This document shows positions 54,362 through 63,917 of a DNA stretch of 64,000 bases, in pieces. The translations under genes and the position numbers were made by a program. The notes under the pieces were generated by a model. It had not been told where the DNA came from and searched no databases. It worked only from the letters and a program-made list of their open reading frames with translations. The stretch covers positions 1 through 64,000 of the forward strand of contig JAGFNK010000278.1 of assembly GCA_025769875.1 (NCBI GenBank), written 5' to 3'. Source of the DNA: Russula earlei. Lineage: Eukaryota > Basidiomycota > Agaricomycetes > Russulales > Russulaceae. Position 1 is the stretch's first letter. Each line of letters opens with the position of its first letter.

Positions 54362-54551
54362 GTTGTGAGATGAGACAAAGAAAAGGTGAGAATCACCTAC
54401 TGCAATCAGTACGTGGTCCCGCAGTCAATGATTCTCTCTAATCTTAAAACAGGTTGTGTGCGGCAGCAATTACATGTACCATATGAACGATCACTTCGAC
54501 GTACATACTCGAGCGAAACCAGGGTGGTTCAGGGTGCGCGAGCTCGCTCGC

Positions 54552-54790
54552 TTAAGTATCTGCCTACTACACGGCCACGGCCAGTGAAACCCGGAGAACC
54601 GCGGGCCGTAAGTGCCTTATCGGCAATAATTGGCCGATGGGGATCAATCTCCCCGATGACGGAGATACGCACATATGCGCTTTCATGCAAATTCTCACAC
54701 ACAGAATAAAACCGAGGAAAGTATTGACATTGACATGAACGACCTGCCAAGTCGTCATCACATATGCGCGCACACATTCATCTAAGAGAG
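54552..54790 (+). repeat. Dispersed repeat, copy 2 (longest)
   Basis: Starts TTAAGTATCTGCCTACTACA, then CGGGCCGTAAGTGCC, GGCAATAATTGGCC, GATGGGGATCAATC and CCCGATGACGGAGATACG, ATGCGCTTTCATGCAAA, and ends with GTATTGACATTGACATGAAC. Located between the divergent-side spacer of FunK1 and the F-box gene. Confidence 0.85.
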
Positions 54791-56134
54791 ACCACGCAAT
54801 TCGGTAATGACAGTATGAAGCGTGGGCTTTGCTGCCCTACGTAGTGCATCAAGGACATCCGTCCCCAACTTACCGCCCGCATCTTCCCAATAAACCCTTT
54901 CTACCATCGGAAAGGATCGTACATAGGCACACATGATGTCCTGTTATATGGGTAAGACATGGAAGACGAAAATGTGGTAAGGTCATACCATATCTCTATG
55001 TGATAAGCAAGCCTGGTTCAGGAACCAACTCAGAGTGCGGATCTGTCTTAGCTCACGAGTTGGGTAACCATCACTATCATAGTGGCTCAGGTTTGTATGC
55101 GGTGAGGCAGATGGCAAAGTCGGCAAAATTCGAAGCCCAAGATGGTCGAGGTTCTGGAAATGGCTCACGATTTGCAAGAGACGAAGAAAGGTAGGATCAT
55201 GCGGTTGGAATTGGCTCATTTCCACTTCTAGGTTGTAAAGGCTTGTCGAGTTACCCAGTCGCTCTCCAATGTCACAGCAAATCCCCAATGGAGCACAAAG
55301 GGTCAGAAGATTGGGTAGGAAAGGCTGACGGCTAGGTCGAATGCGGTCCAATGGCACGTTGCATTGGATACGGATGCTCTTAAGGCCCTTGTGCTTGGTT
55401 AGAAAACGAATGAGCGCTGGCCCTGGGATATCCCCTTCGAGAACGAGTTTCTCGAGAGATGTCATGTTGAGCTCGCCAAGTAAAGCGGTCCAGTGGGAGG
55501 GTTTCAAAGATACTATGCAAAGGAACAGGGACTCGATAGGTGAGTGCTTGAGAATCCCCATCGTGGTTTCCGCGATTCCGGGAGCGAAGGCGTAATCAGA
55601 TGAAATATCAAGTAAATTAATTGTGTGAGAGCTGCATGCTCCGCTTCGTAAGGCGATGGAGGAAGGAAGACAATCCACAGAACCGAATCCTGCGAAGTGC
55701 AGTCGTGTGAGTGGTAGGGTGTTAAACAGTTGGTGCATTTTGATGAACCCAGAGGCCAGCAGAAGCGGATCGGACCCATGGAGAAGAAGGTGGAAATCCC
55801 GAAGATTGCGCGTATTTGAAGGCTCGATAAGGAAACGGGTAAGGAATCTCATCGCAGTTCGGGCCTCCAGTGGGGAGCAAGGGATGGAACAGAACATCTT
55901 TTCGGGGGGTTTGAAGGTGTGAATAGCAGACCACAGTCCAAGAGACGCATATCCGCTCGGTTCATGTAGTGTCACTTCTGAGCCCCCTTCACTTGTGTCG
56001 TTCGCCTCAAGCCCACAGCGGTGCAAGTACTCTGGTAAGAGCGATCGACCTATGGATCGTGAAGCAAGTACCAATGTTCGAAGATCGTCATTGTCCAGAT
56101 GGGTGGAAATCATAAGAAGTAGTTCGACAGGCAT
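54782..56134 (-). CDS. F-box protein
   Basis: Exons 54989-56134 and 54782-54940 with a 48-bp GTATGA...AACAG intron; 434 residues. The start MPVELLLMISTHLDNDDLRT is the F-box-like motif (P-x-E-x-x-x-x-I-x-x-x-L) that binds Skp1 in SCF ubiquitin ligases; the rest has leucine-rich spacing (SLEKLVLEGD, LKSIRIQCNV, NLDHLGLRIL), as expected for a substrate-binding LRR-like part. The second exon adds an acidic, helical tail (VYWEDAGGKLGTDVLDALRR). The ATG at 56134 is the first methionine of the F-box; a short upstream exon is possible because the frame is open for a few codons before it. Single-copy F-box genes of this kind are numerous in Agaricomycetes. Confidence 0.85.
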
Positions 56135-56984
56135 GTCCTGGATCCCTGTGCACTACAAAAGTTGTTACGGAATGGAAATTTGCATGAACGGTCAGCGTAC
56201 AAGGTGTGTTTGATGCTGCTGTACTCGGCGTCTCTTAACTGCCTTCCAACGATTACAATCGGTTGATGAGCAAAAGCGCCGTTTCCGCTCATTTCCGTCT
56301 GGTGGGCGCTCCAACTGTTGGGTTTATGAGCGGAGGACAGTCAGACATACGCATTGGCACAGAGGCTCACCCGGTGACGTTTGCAATTGCGTGGTGGTGA
56401 TGGTGGTGGTGACACAGTATTCCCTCGTCGTTTGACTGCAGTCGAATGGCGAAGGGGATTAAGCAATGAAGGGTTCAATACCATGCTTGCGATCGGGTTG
56501 TTGTGATACAGAGGCGATTGTCACCGTCATGGTCTCCATGGGTTTAAATACCTTGAGAAGGTGCAGGTACTATTGTGGGCTCAAACTGTATATTCGGGAG
56601 ATCGAGACGCATATGCGTATACATCGGCAGCTCGTCGTAATTGGTTAGGGAGAAACGAGTCATTATCACACGACGAGGATAATTGTTATCGCCAACAAGC
56701 ACGATGACGAGCGACCAACAGTTAGCGCGTTTGGGAAGAGATAGAAGACATTCTTACGTGTACTTCTCAAAAGCATAGAACACAGTGCCCTTTTGCAGCA
56801 CTGTCGAGGAGAGAAGGGTATCACCCAGCACGCATGTTCATGAGAGCGGCACTAACTTTGGGGATAATTGTTCTCGCCGTGGGCGCCTATAGGGCGGTCC
56901 CTTACGCTTAGAGGTGAGATCATTAGTGGGTCTGAGCGTCAGACTGCGTAATAAAAGGTCCATACTTACCATGAGGTTTTATCA
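56135..56984. other. Spacer, no gene recognised
   Basis: Promoter side of both the F-box gene (minus) and the SAP gene (plus). Short frames at 56110-56292 and 56466-56648 lack support. TGGTGGTGATGGTGGTGGTG at about 56391-56410 is a small simple repeat. Confidence 0.6.
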
Positions 56985-57928
56985 ATGTATACGATCGACC
57001 ACGCCGAGCGTGCTCTTCGGCAACACGATCCGACCGAGAAGACCCTCAAACGATACAGTATTCCTGTACTACAGGAGTTATGTGTCAAGCGCGGCATCGA
57101 TGTGGGTGGCTCGAGTCGCCCGCTGAAGAAGCCATATATCGATGCACTATTGATCCACGTGAGATGAACTCACCGTCGCTTGTCCTTTATTCACCATGGA
57201 AGCTAGCGTGGGCAGCATAGTCGCAGGGACAGGGATCAATTAAGATTGAAGATTCGACTTCCGAATTTCTTGCCTCAACGCGTGATTACTCTCCCAAGAC
57301 CTGACGGCACCTCTGAGCAGAGCATCGCCGATGAAAACCGAGGCCATCAACAGCAAGAACACAGCGATGAACCAGCAAGCACTTTCCGATTTACACAGCC
57401 CACAGCAGCGGAGCATTCACACAGCGAGGTCGACACATTCTACGTCCGGCATGCATTGACTCCAGCACCGACAGACGATCAAGAGAAGATGCCTGACGGA
57501 AATACTGATTGTACGTCTGCTCCTGGGTGTCAGTCAAACACAATTGCAATTCCAAGCAAACGATCCTACCCTTTTGGGAAGGATGCGCCGAGGAAAAAAA
57601 GAAAAGTGGAAAGTTACATCCTTGTGAGGATTTACGAACAACGAAAGGACCTGGAACATATGAATGAGATCGAATATCCCTTGACGCCAGACGGTGGACT
57701 TGATCTTGTGGGGTTATCTCAAAAATTAAACGTCAGACAGTGCCAGGCAAGTCGGTTCAATATCATACCGATCTGTGGCGTTGGCTATGCTGACTGTCTC
57801 CTAAGGTGCTGGACGCCCGCTCTTCACGACCGTGGTTTAGCAAGCGCCTTGTTTTGGAAAGCGGTGCCATTAGGCTGTTGAAAGCAAAAGAAGGGTATTT
57901 ACGGGTGGTAGTTCAATCATCCTCGTAG
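56985..57928 (+). CDS. SAP-domain nuclear protein
   Basis: Exons 56985-57158, 57216-57746 and 57806-57928; about 275 residues. Exon 1 encodes a SAP-type helix-extended-helix (LKRYSIPVLQELCVKRGIDV, then RPLKKPYIDALLIH), a DNA-binding motif of chromatin proteins. Exon 2 is Gln/Glu/Ser-rich and then carries APRKKRKVESY, a classic monopartite nuclear localisation signal. The 59-bp second intron begins GCAAGT and ends CTAAG, a GC-AG intron; retaining it gives a short unrelated tail, removing it yields SRPWFSKRLVLESGAIRLLK. Intron 1 acceptor choice (57215) is set by frame; alternatives at 57220 and 57226 exist. The function is unknown; a DNA-binding regulator is likely. Confidence 0.65.
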
Positions 57929-58248
57929 CTGCTCAGTGATCGGAGGGTATAAACCACTACTGCAAGATCCCTGTTTCAGCCAACCCCATGCCTCTGTCTG
58001 TCCAGATATAACGACCCCTCGTCGTCATCCCAAATTTACAGGCTTCTTTCATGCCGGCATTAAGTATCCACTGTACAAGAAACTGTGCATACAACCAATG
58101 CGTTTGTCCGACGGGATAGGACCTCAAATTATAGGAGTGTTACGATAGACTGGCAAATGATGGGGGGAGACGGAAAAACGAACATGATTGTTGTGGAAGG
58201 TAGCGGCTGTCTCGTTGCAACGGTCCATGTTATGAGGAGACATAACAT
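57929..58248. other. Spacer between convergent genes
   Basis: No gene seen between the 3' ends of the SAP gene and the Myb gene. The Myb gene might extend into it if its last exon is spliced differently. Confidence 0.5.
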
Positions 58249-59218
58249 CTATCGAGAATGTAACATGACAAGGCAGGCGAAATGGATTTCTTTGACATGG
58301 GGTGCCATTATAGACCATTTGCTTTGACACTGCTTTGGTGTCCGGGTCGCTCCCATGGCCTTTGAAATGGAAACCCAAAATCCTCGAGCGGACATGTCCG
58401 ATTTACCTTCCCGGGCCAACTCCTCAATTGCGTGATGAAGTTGGCCTTCCTCCTCCGAAGACCAGGCTCCTTTTCCATACAGATGCAGCGTCAGAAGGTC
58501 TTGATAGAACACATATCAGGAGACATACCTCTCCGTCTGATGCCCTGATATTGTGTGTGTTGGCGAAACCGGTCGCTACAGTCGGCCGGTGAGCGCTGCA
58601 CTAATTCTGCGACGGCAACCCAGTCATTTCCTTTCTTCTGGACAGCTCTGTTGGGAGGAGGGAGATAAGAAAGGAAACATGTGGAGACTGACAGACGTCT
58701 CACCTGCGCAGCTGCTCATCCTCCGCAGCCCCCCACTTCCCTGCTTTAGCAAGGGGATCACGCGCACGCCGAACGTGGTAAAAGACGGACTTGACCCCCC
58801 TCTGGGGCACGGCACGAGCTAAAGCACACATATAACACATATATCGGCATTACTTGAGTATACACCGACCGATGCGGCTCCAAAACCCATTAGTAGGCTG
58901 GGAAGAGTATATGAGATCATCCAACTGCTCGTCATCCAGGTCATTTTCCTAAACGGCAGTGCGTTAGCAAAACAAATGATGATTCCAATGCATTGCGCAC
59001 CTTCTTGTACGTCCCTAATGCGGCATGAACTTGTCCTACCTCCTCCCTAGTGAACGGACCCTTACGACATGATATGCCTGAGCAAGTTGAAAATCACGTC
59101 TGAGGCTAGAAACTTCAAAAGCTCACTCACCAGCGTCCCCGAATTGCTTGACACTCATCCATTGTGTTGCTAGGAACTCGGGTATGTCCTCTGGAGATAC
59201 AGTACAATGCTGATTCAT
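58249..59218 (-). CDS. Reb1-like Myb/SANT DNA-binding protein
   Basis: Six exons: 59131-59218, 59001-59077, 58870-58948, 58704-58818, 58529-58647, 58249-58469, all with GT-AG introns of 45-70 bp. The joined frame is open, 232 residues. N-terminal part: GISCRKGPFTREEVGQVHAA and FWSRIARAVPQRGVKSVFYH, then VRRARDPLAKAGKWGAAEDE. First Myb repeat: W-G-A-A-E-D-E-Q-L...NDWVAVAELVQRSPADCSDR. Second: RRRGAWSSEEEGQLHHAIEE...FWVSISKAMGATRTPKQCQS-KW. This order is that of yeast Reb1 and animal TTF1, which bind rDNA and promoter sites and stop RNA polymerase I. The protein ends soon after repeat two and is much shorter than Reb1 orthologues, so it is a shortened paralogue or the last exon is missed. Confidence 0.8.
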
Positions 59219-59791
59219 ATGCTATATTTCCTGGAGGACATTAGTGAATGCGGAGGGACATACTTCGTTCCGACATACGCAATTGAGTATAACCAGGTGG
59301 AACGCAAAAAGGGGAAATGTTCATAGGTGGCGAGTTAAGTATCTGTCTACTACACGGCCGCTACGAGCCGGAGTCGCGGGCCGAAGTGGCCACAGGAAGG
59401 AATTATTGCAGCAAGTCCCAAGTCTAATATAATAAGATTATTTCAGTGTCTCACTGTGGGGCACGAACACTGAGGATCCAAGGCGAACTATCTGAGTGTA
59501 CAAGTAAGGCCGCTACGAGGTACGCGCATGCACGCGTACGCACTGGTAACTACATTTCAACTATGGACGGTGTTCTTTAATGACAGGTAAAGCAAATGTC
59601 CATGTGAGCGAATCAAGTCCCTTTCCGTTCGCTAGGTGCAGCCTCGGCATGCGTGTGCATACAGGCGCGCGCGATTTCGACACGTCATACGGTCTGTGCG
59701 CAAGCGCGCGATGGGTGGTAAGGACGAAAAATGATAACTAGGGGTAATGTGTCACAGCGACAATAAGAGGAATGGGGACATACAGGACATC
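59219..59791. other. Spacer with dispersed repeat
   Basis: Promoter side of the Myb gene. Contains dispersed repeat copy 3 and a CG-rich block (59515-59555, 59660-59715) with GCGCGC words; no gene seen. Confidence 0.6.
59335..59385 (+). repeat. Dispersed repeat, copy 3 (partial)
   Basis: TTAAGTATCTGTCTACTACA followed by CGGCCGCTACGAGCCGGAG and CGCGGGCCGAAGTG, the first part of the element at 54552. Confidence 0.75.
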
Positions 59792-60253
59792 CTAGTTGGG
59801 TTCGCAGTCGATGTAGATAATGTCCTGCTCAGCAGGGCCTTGAGGAGAGGCGATGGTCTGGAGGCGCGCGCGTTTACGCTGCCGGGATGAGCTTGATGCT
59901 GATGTGGGAGCGGGGTCCACAGCCTCACGCAGCCGGTCGAGATCCTGCTGCACACCTTGGAGTTCCCTCAGCACACCATCGAACTCCTGGCGGAGAGTGG
60001 TGAGCTCTTTGAAAGCTTCATCGCGCTCCTCTCCGAGACGATCAATCCGTTGCTGGAAAGGCTGAGCCTCCGCGCGGTCACGGGCTTCCCATGCGCGGGC
60101 CATTGACTCGTCGTCCTTGTGATCGTCGAGATGGAACTGCAAGTGGCGGCACACATGACATTGTTGGCCATGTGTGATGATGCGACGAGTCTGGTTGTAA
60201 GTCCAACGTAGGACTGGAGGGGGAGGACGACCAGTCTGTTTGGTTCTGGCCAT
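59792..60253 (-). CDS. Small coiled-coil nuclear-type protein with a histone H3-like N-terminus
   Basis: Single exon, 153 residues, starting at the only in-frame upstream ATG (60253). The N-terminus is MARTKQTGRPPPPVLRWTYN; after Met removal it would be A-R-T-K-Q-T-G-R, matching H3 residues 1-6 and 8. Next come W-T-Y-N-Q-T-R-R-I-I-T-H and CHVCRHLQFH (a C-x-x-C with nearby His, perhaps metal-binding), a coiled coil from about 57 to 112 (RIDRLGEERDEAFKELTTLR), a basic RQRKRAR signal at 124-130, and the end DIIYIDCEPN, which fits a SUMO-interacting motif. The gene at 61347-62033 is a paralogue with the same layout but a different N-terminus. No named family recognised; expression and real start are untested. 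Confidence 0.6.
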   Translation of the reverse strand: MARTKQTGRPPPPVLRWTYNQTRRIITHGQQCHVCRHLQFHLDDHKDDESMARAWEARDRAEAQPFQQRIDRLGEERDEAFKELTTLRQEFDGVLRELQGVQQDLDRLREAVDPAPTSASSSSRQRKRARLQTIASPQGPAEQDIIYIDCEPN

Positions 60254-61346
60254 GTATAAGAGCTGAGTGAAAGACAAGACAAAAGAAAAAGGGAATCGCG
60301 GAATTACGTTGTGCCTGCTCGACTCTCCGCCCGTCGGGAATATGCTTATTGAAATGCAGGGGCCTCCTTTTTAGGAAATAGGTATGATCTGCACGCATGG
60401 AGGGAGAGGGAAGATGCAAGCGAGCGACTGTGGGAGAGAGAGAGGAGAGTGAGTCCAGGGAAGATCAGAGTGCCAGCATGAGGAGGTACGTACGTTCTTG
60501 CGGGGTCAACCAATATACCCCCCCCATTCACATGTGCAACGCAACACATATGCACATATACGTAAAACACATATCGATATCAGCAATGAGACGTAAGTTT
60601 ACAACATCCTGCTCATTAAGGTATGAAATGGCAAGCAAATAAATAAATAACACGGGGTTGTGAGGCCGCAATTATATGGACCCAGGAGAAGGGGAGAACT
60701 GGGAAACATGAGACATCCACTTAGCCACAGCGACGACCACTACATACCACCCCAGCAGACTACCGTCCTCAGAAGCCTGAGCACATTACGTCGCTATTTA
60801 GCCAGTGACCGCCTCTGAAACACGATGTACGCGCTGTGAGATACAAATTCGGATTCCAAACAAAATATGAACGATCACTGACTCGTGGTGGAACAAAGGG
60901 GAGACCTGATTCGTGAGCGCAAGGTTAAGTATCTGTCCACTACACGGCCTGTGCAAACCGGAGAACGACGGGCCGTAAGTGCCCTATCACCATGCGGCGA
61001 TAATTGCCCTATCACATGCGGCGATAATTGCCCCGATGACGGAGATATGCGCTTTCATGCAAAATTCTCCTGGCAAAATGCTGGATCTGGCGTGCTCACG
61101 TATGTAAAGTGTTTTGTGAATCTGGTCAGGAATGCTTGTCGTTCGGCCAGCCCTGAGGCAGATCTATGATCCCAGTGACGTCGTACGCTTTTGCCGGCCA
61201 TAGTGCCGAGTGCACGGAGTTCATATCAATGGCATGTATTAAGTTTGAAGCGTCATATCGTAGTAAATCTACGAGGACTGTATCAAACCATGGAACATAT
61301 TGACATTGTCATGAACAACCTGCTATGGTACATGCTATATCATATA
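60254..61346. other. Spacer with dispersed repeat, no gene
   Basis: Promoter side of the small coiled-coil gene. GA-rich at 60400-60460. From 60925 comes the dispersed repeat; no coding region supported. Confidence 0.6.
60925..61075 (+). repeat. Dispersed repeat, copy 4
   Basis: TTAAGTATCTGTCCACTACA, CGGGCCGTAAGTGCC, then CGGCGATAATTGCCC twice, GATGACGGAGATATG and CGCTTTCATGCAAAATTC. The final block TATTGACATTGTCATGAAC reappears at 61298, after an insertion of about 220 bp relative to copy 2. Confidence 0.8.
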
Positions 61347-62033
61347 TCAATCCTGTGAAGTCCTGGAGTCAGAGCAGCGATGAGTCATAGCAATAGGTGG
61401 GAGTGGAGGGGGGACATACGGTACATCCTGCTCAGATTCGCAGTCAATGGCAATGACGTCCCGCTCTGCATGACATAGTGGGGTTGAGGAGTCTTGATGA
61501 GCGATGGTCGCGAGGCGCAGGCGTTTATGCTGTCCGGATGAGCATGATGGGGAGGCGGGAGTGCAGCCCACAGTCTTGCGTGGCTGATCGACGGCACGAT
61601 CCACAAGGGCGCGCTGTAGTTCGTTGCGCGCGTCGAGGCTCTCCTTCAGCTTCGTTCGCGCATTTCCGAGTTCCTGACGCAGCGCCGCGAGCTCTTCGAG
61701 GAAGTCGTCCCGCTCCTGTTCGAGACGATCAATCCTTCCCTGGAAAGGACGAGAAGCGGCGCGGTCACGGGCTTGATATGCAGAGTCCAGCGACTTTTCT
61801 TCTTCAGACTTTTCTTCGTCATCCATTGTAGCTGCGAGGTGATGCTCCTGCCACCTCCGGCAAGGAATGCAGTGGGACGGATGTGTGATGACGCGCAGCC
61901 TTTCGTTGTATCTCCAAGTCCAAGTCAAAGGCTTATGATGATAAGTCTTTTGGCCGCTTCTGCCAAACGGGGACCATGACGCGGACATAAAACCACCGCG
62001 TCTGTGAACAAGAATTTCTTTGGCTTCGGACAT
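61347..62033 (-). CDS. Paralogous coiled-coil nuclear-type protein
   Basis: Single exon, 228 residues from ATG 62033 (MSEAKEILVHRRGG); Met-16 is an alternative start that would align better with the paralogue. Shares W-R-Y-N-E-R-L-R-V-I-T-H, C-I-P-C-R-R-W (residues 55-61), an acidic linker, the coiled coil ARDRAASRPFQGRIDRLEQE through ELAALRQELGNARTKLKES, basic HKRLRLATIA, and RDVIAIDCESE, the SUMO-interacting-type motif. The N-terminal ARTKQT of the paralogue is absent here, and a Pro-rich tail (YVPPPLPP) is added. The pair defines a small family of unknown function, both on the minus strand 1.1 kb apart, probably a tandem duplicate. Confidence 0.62.
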   Translation of the reverse strand: MSEAKEILVHRRGGFMSASWSPFGRSGQKTYHHKPLTWTWRYNERLRVITHPSHCIPCRRWQEHHLAATMDDEEKSEEEKSLDSAYQARDRAASRPFQGRIDRLEQERDDFLEELAALRQELGNARTKLKESLDARNELQRALVDRAVDQPRKTVGCTPASPSCSSGQHKRLRLATIAHQDSSTPLCHAERDVIAIDCESEQDVPYVPPPLPPIAMTHRCSDSRTSQD

Positions 62034-62483
62034 GTCTGAGAAGGGACCTCGAAATGGAGAGCTGCGAGGAGATGTGAACGAAAAACGGTGGGGGCGGGAT
62101 TTACGTATTGAGCTCCCGCCCGCTCATATGTTCCTGCCACGCTTTCTGAGTTATGCACTCGAGCCGAATAGAATTGAGTGAGCCGAGCTACTGATTGGCT
62201 CGTGGCTAAGTGGGCTAGTTAGCCGCTCGAGCCCGCTCGAGCCACGGGCTCAGATCCAAATCAGGCAGGGGCAGTCGTCGCAACGGGGCAGTCTTCCCTG
62301 CGTATGATAAGATCTAAGCAAGATAATCGAAACGAGCTGCCAGATAATAAAATTCGCATTGGTCGATCTGACATAGGCCAAAGGTAGGTGTGCGATGACT
62401 TCCAGACTAATAAGTCTGTTGCAATACAGCAAAGCTCTTGCCAGTCAATTGGCTGATTGAGCGGGCGATTAGAATCATGGACT
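62034..62483. other. Spacer with GCTCGAGC palindromes
   Basis: At 62155-62255 the word CTCGAGCC or its complement occurs five or more times (for example GCTCGAGCCCGCTCGAGCC), able to form hairpins. No gene seen. Confidence 0.65.
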
Positions 62484-63178
62484 CTAGGAGTTGCCAGCGT
62501 ACACACCTCTACCTTTGCCCTTGGCAGCAGCTGCAAGCTCCTTATCCTTATCCTGCTGATTCTTTCTGGCTTTCTGGGCGCTGTTCTTCAAATAGACACG
62601 TAGATAGTCATGTACTACCCAGTTGTTCTCAAACTTGAGGAGTATTGGAAATTCTGTGGAAGCCTGCCTGACATGATCAATTTTACATTGAACAATTGAC
62701 AAAATATCGCACCAGTTCACAGAGAAGCATAAGTTTGTCCTTGATTTGAAGGGAATATGGAACTGATGTGTCCAAATATGTGTCTGCCAGAGAGCATACT
62801 CTCTCCTGAAAAGATTTGAGCATGATAATTGCGCCCTGCACAAGTTGGTTATACTCTAATTTTAGGGTAGAGTCCACTTTCCCATCCGTGCTCTTGCTCA
62901 AGGACATTCTTGAGTGCGTATCCCCCACGTCCGACGCGACCGACCTCTCCTGAGGGCTTAGGTATGAGTGGTGAAGATGGCGTTGTTGGCGTCAGTGGCG
63001 ATGGAGGTGCGGAGATGGACATTCCACTGGCGTGACTATTTTCCGATGTCGGGAACACATGCATCATGGCATGAGGCAGTGGAGGAACCAACTCTGGACT
63101 GAATCGGCATCTCATTGTTCCCGGCGAGAAGTGAGGGAGGAAGCGGCGATGATGGCAGCGAGGACGTATGCAAGGCAT
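62484..63178 (-). pseudogene. Conserved fungal gene of unknown function, probably broken
   Basis: The frame from ATG 63178 gives a Ser/Pro-rich N-terminus (SAPPSPLTPTTPSSPLIPKP), then EVGRVGRGGYALKNVL. After a frame change of about 50 bp come EYNQLVQGAIIMLKSFQERV and CSLADTYLDTSVPYSLQIKD, an intron (about 62661-62707), then STEFPILLKFENNWVVHDYL and RVYLKNSAQKARKNQQ. The pattern R-G-G-Y-x-L...L-D-T...F-P...E-N-x-W-x-x-x-D occurs in a repeated Agaricomycete family without known role. The break between ALKNVL and EYNQL has no good splice solution, so I call it a pseudogene, though an unusual intron is possible. Confidence 0.55.
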
Positions 63179-63917
63179 GGGGAAAGATAGTAATTAATGT
63201 GAGAAGTACTGATATTTTAAATAGCGTCGCCTACCTGGTTTGTTGTTGAAGCTCAGAAATACAACCACTCACGAAGAACAAGGGACAAAACGTAATGCAA
63301 TAGAAGTGTTGTAGGGCTGCGATGATCCCTGGTTACTGGTCATTTGTTAGAGAGAATAAGAAAAGAAAATGAGCGTCAAGAGGATAAAGAGGAAACAACG
63401 AAGCCCATTAGGGTACATGACATGCAGAACTGAGACCCATGAAACAAGATCGCCACGAAAATTGATGTACAAGGCGTCAATTCGTTCAAGAAGGGATAGC
63501 GCTGAGGAACGGCTTCATATTTGGCAGTTAAAACCCACCATACGGAGGTGCATTACACCATAGAATCGCCATCATGCCTGCCTGCTACTGTGCTTACTTT
63601 GGCTGCAACGGCAAACTTGTCGACAATAAGACCAAAAAGCGTCATGGGGAATTTGATGCCTCACAATCTTATCACAATCTTAATAAGGCATGCCGTCAAC
63701 TTTGATATTCCTTACGTAGCATGTCTGATTAAACTTGTGACAGCCCAATGCGAACACAGATCATCGCATATGCGTCCAGAATGACCCGTTTGAACAATCC
63801 AAAACAATTTCTGGATCATCGCCACACATTGACGAGTCGGGGACCACACGCAATGTGGGATCACGCCAGGGGCATGCGAGATGCCGTCAAATTAGCACCC
63901 CAGGACGAATATCACTT
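63179..63917. other. Spacer, no gene recognised
   Basis: No supportable coding region; short frames without motifs. Confidence 0.6.
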
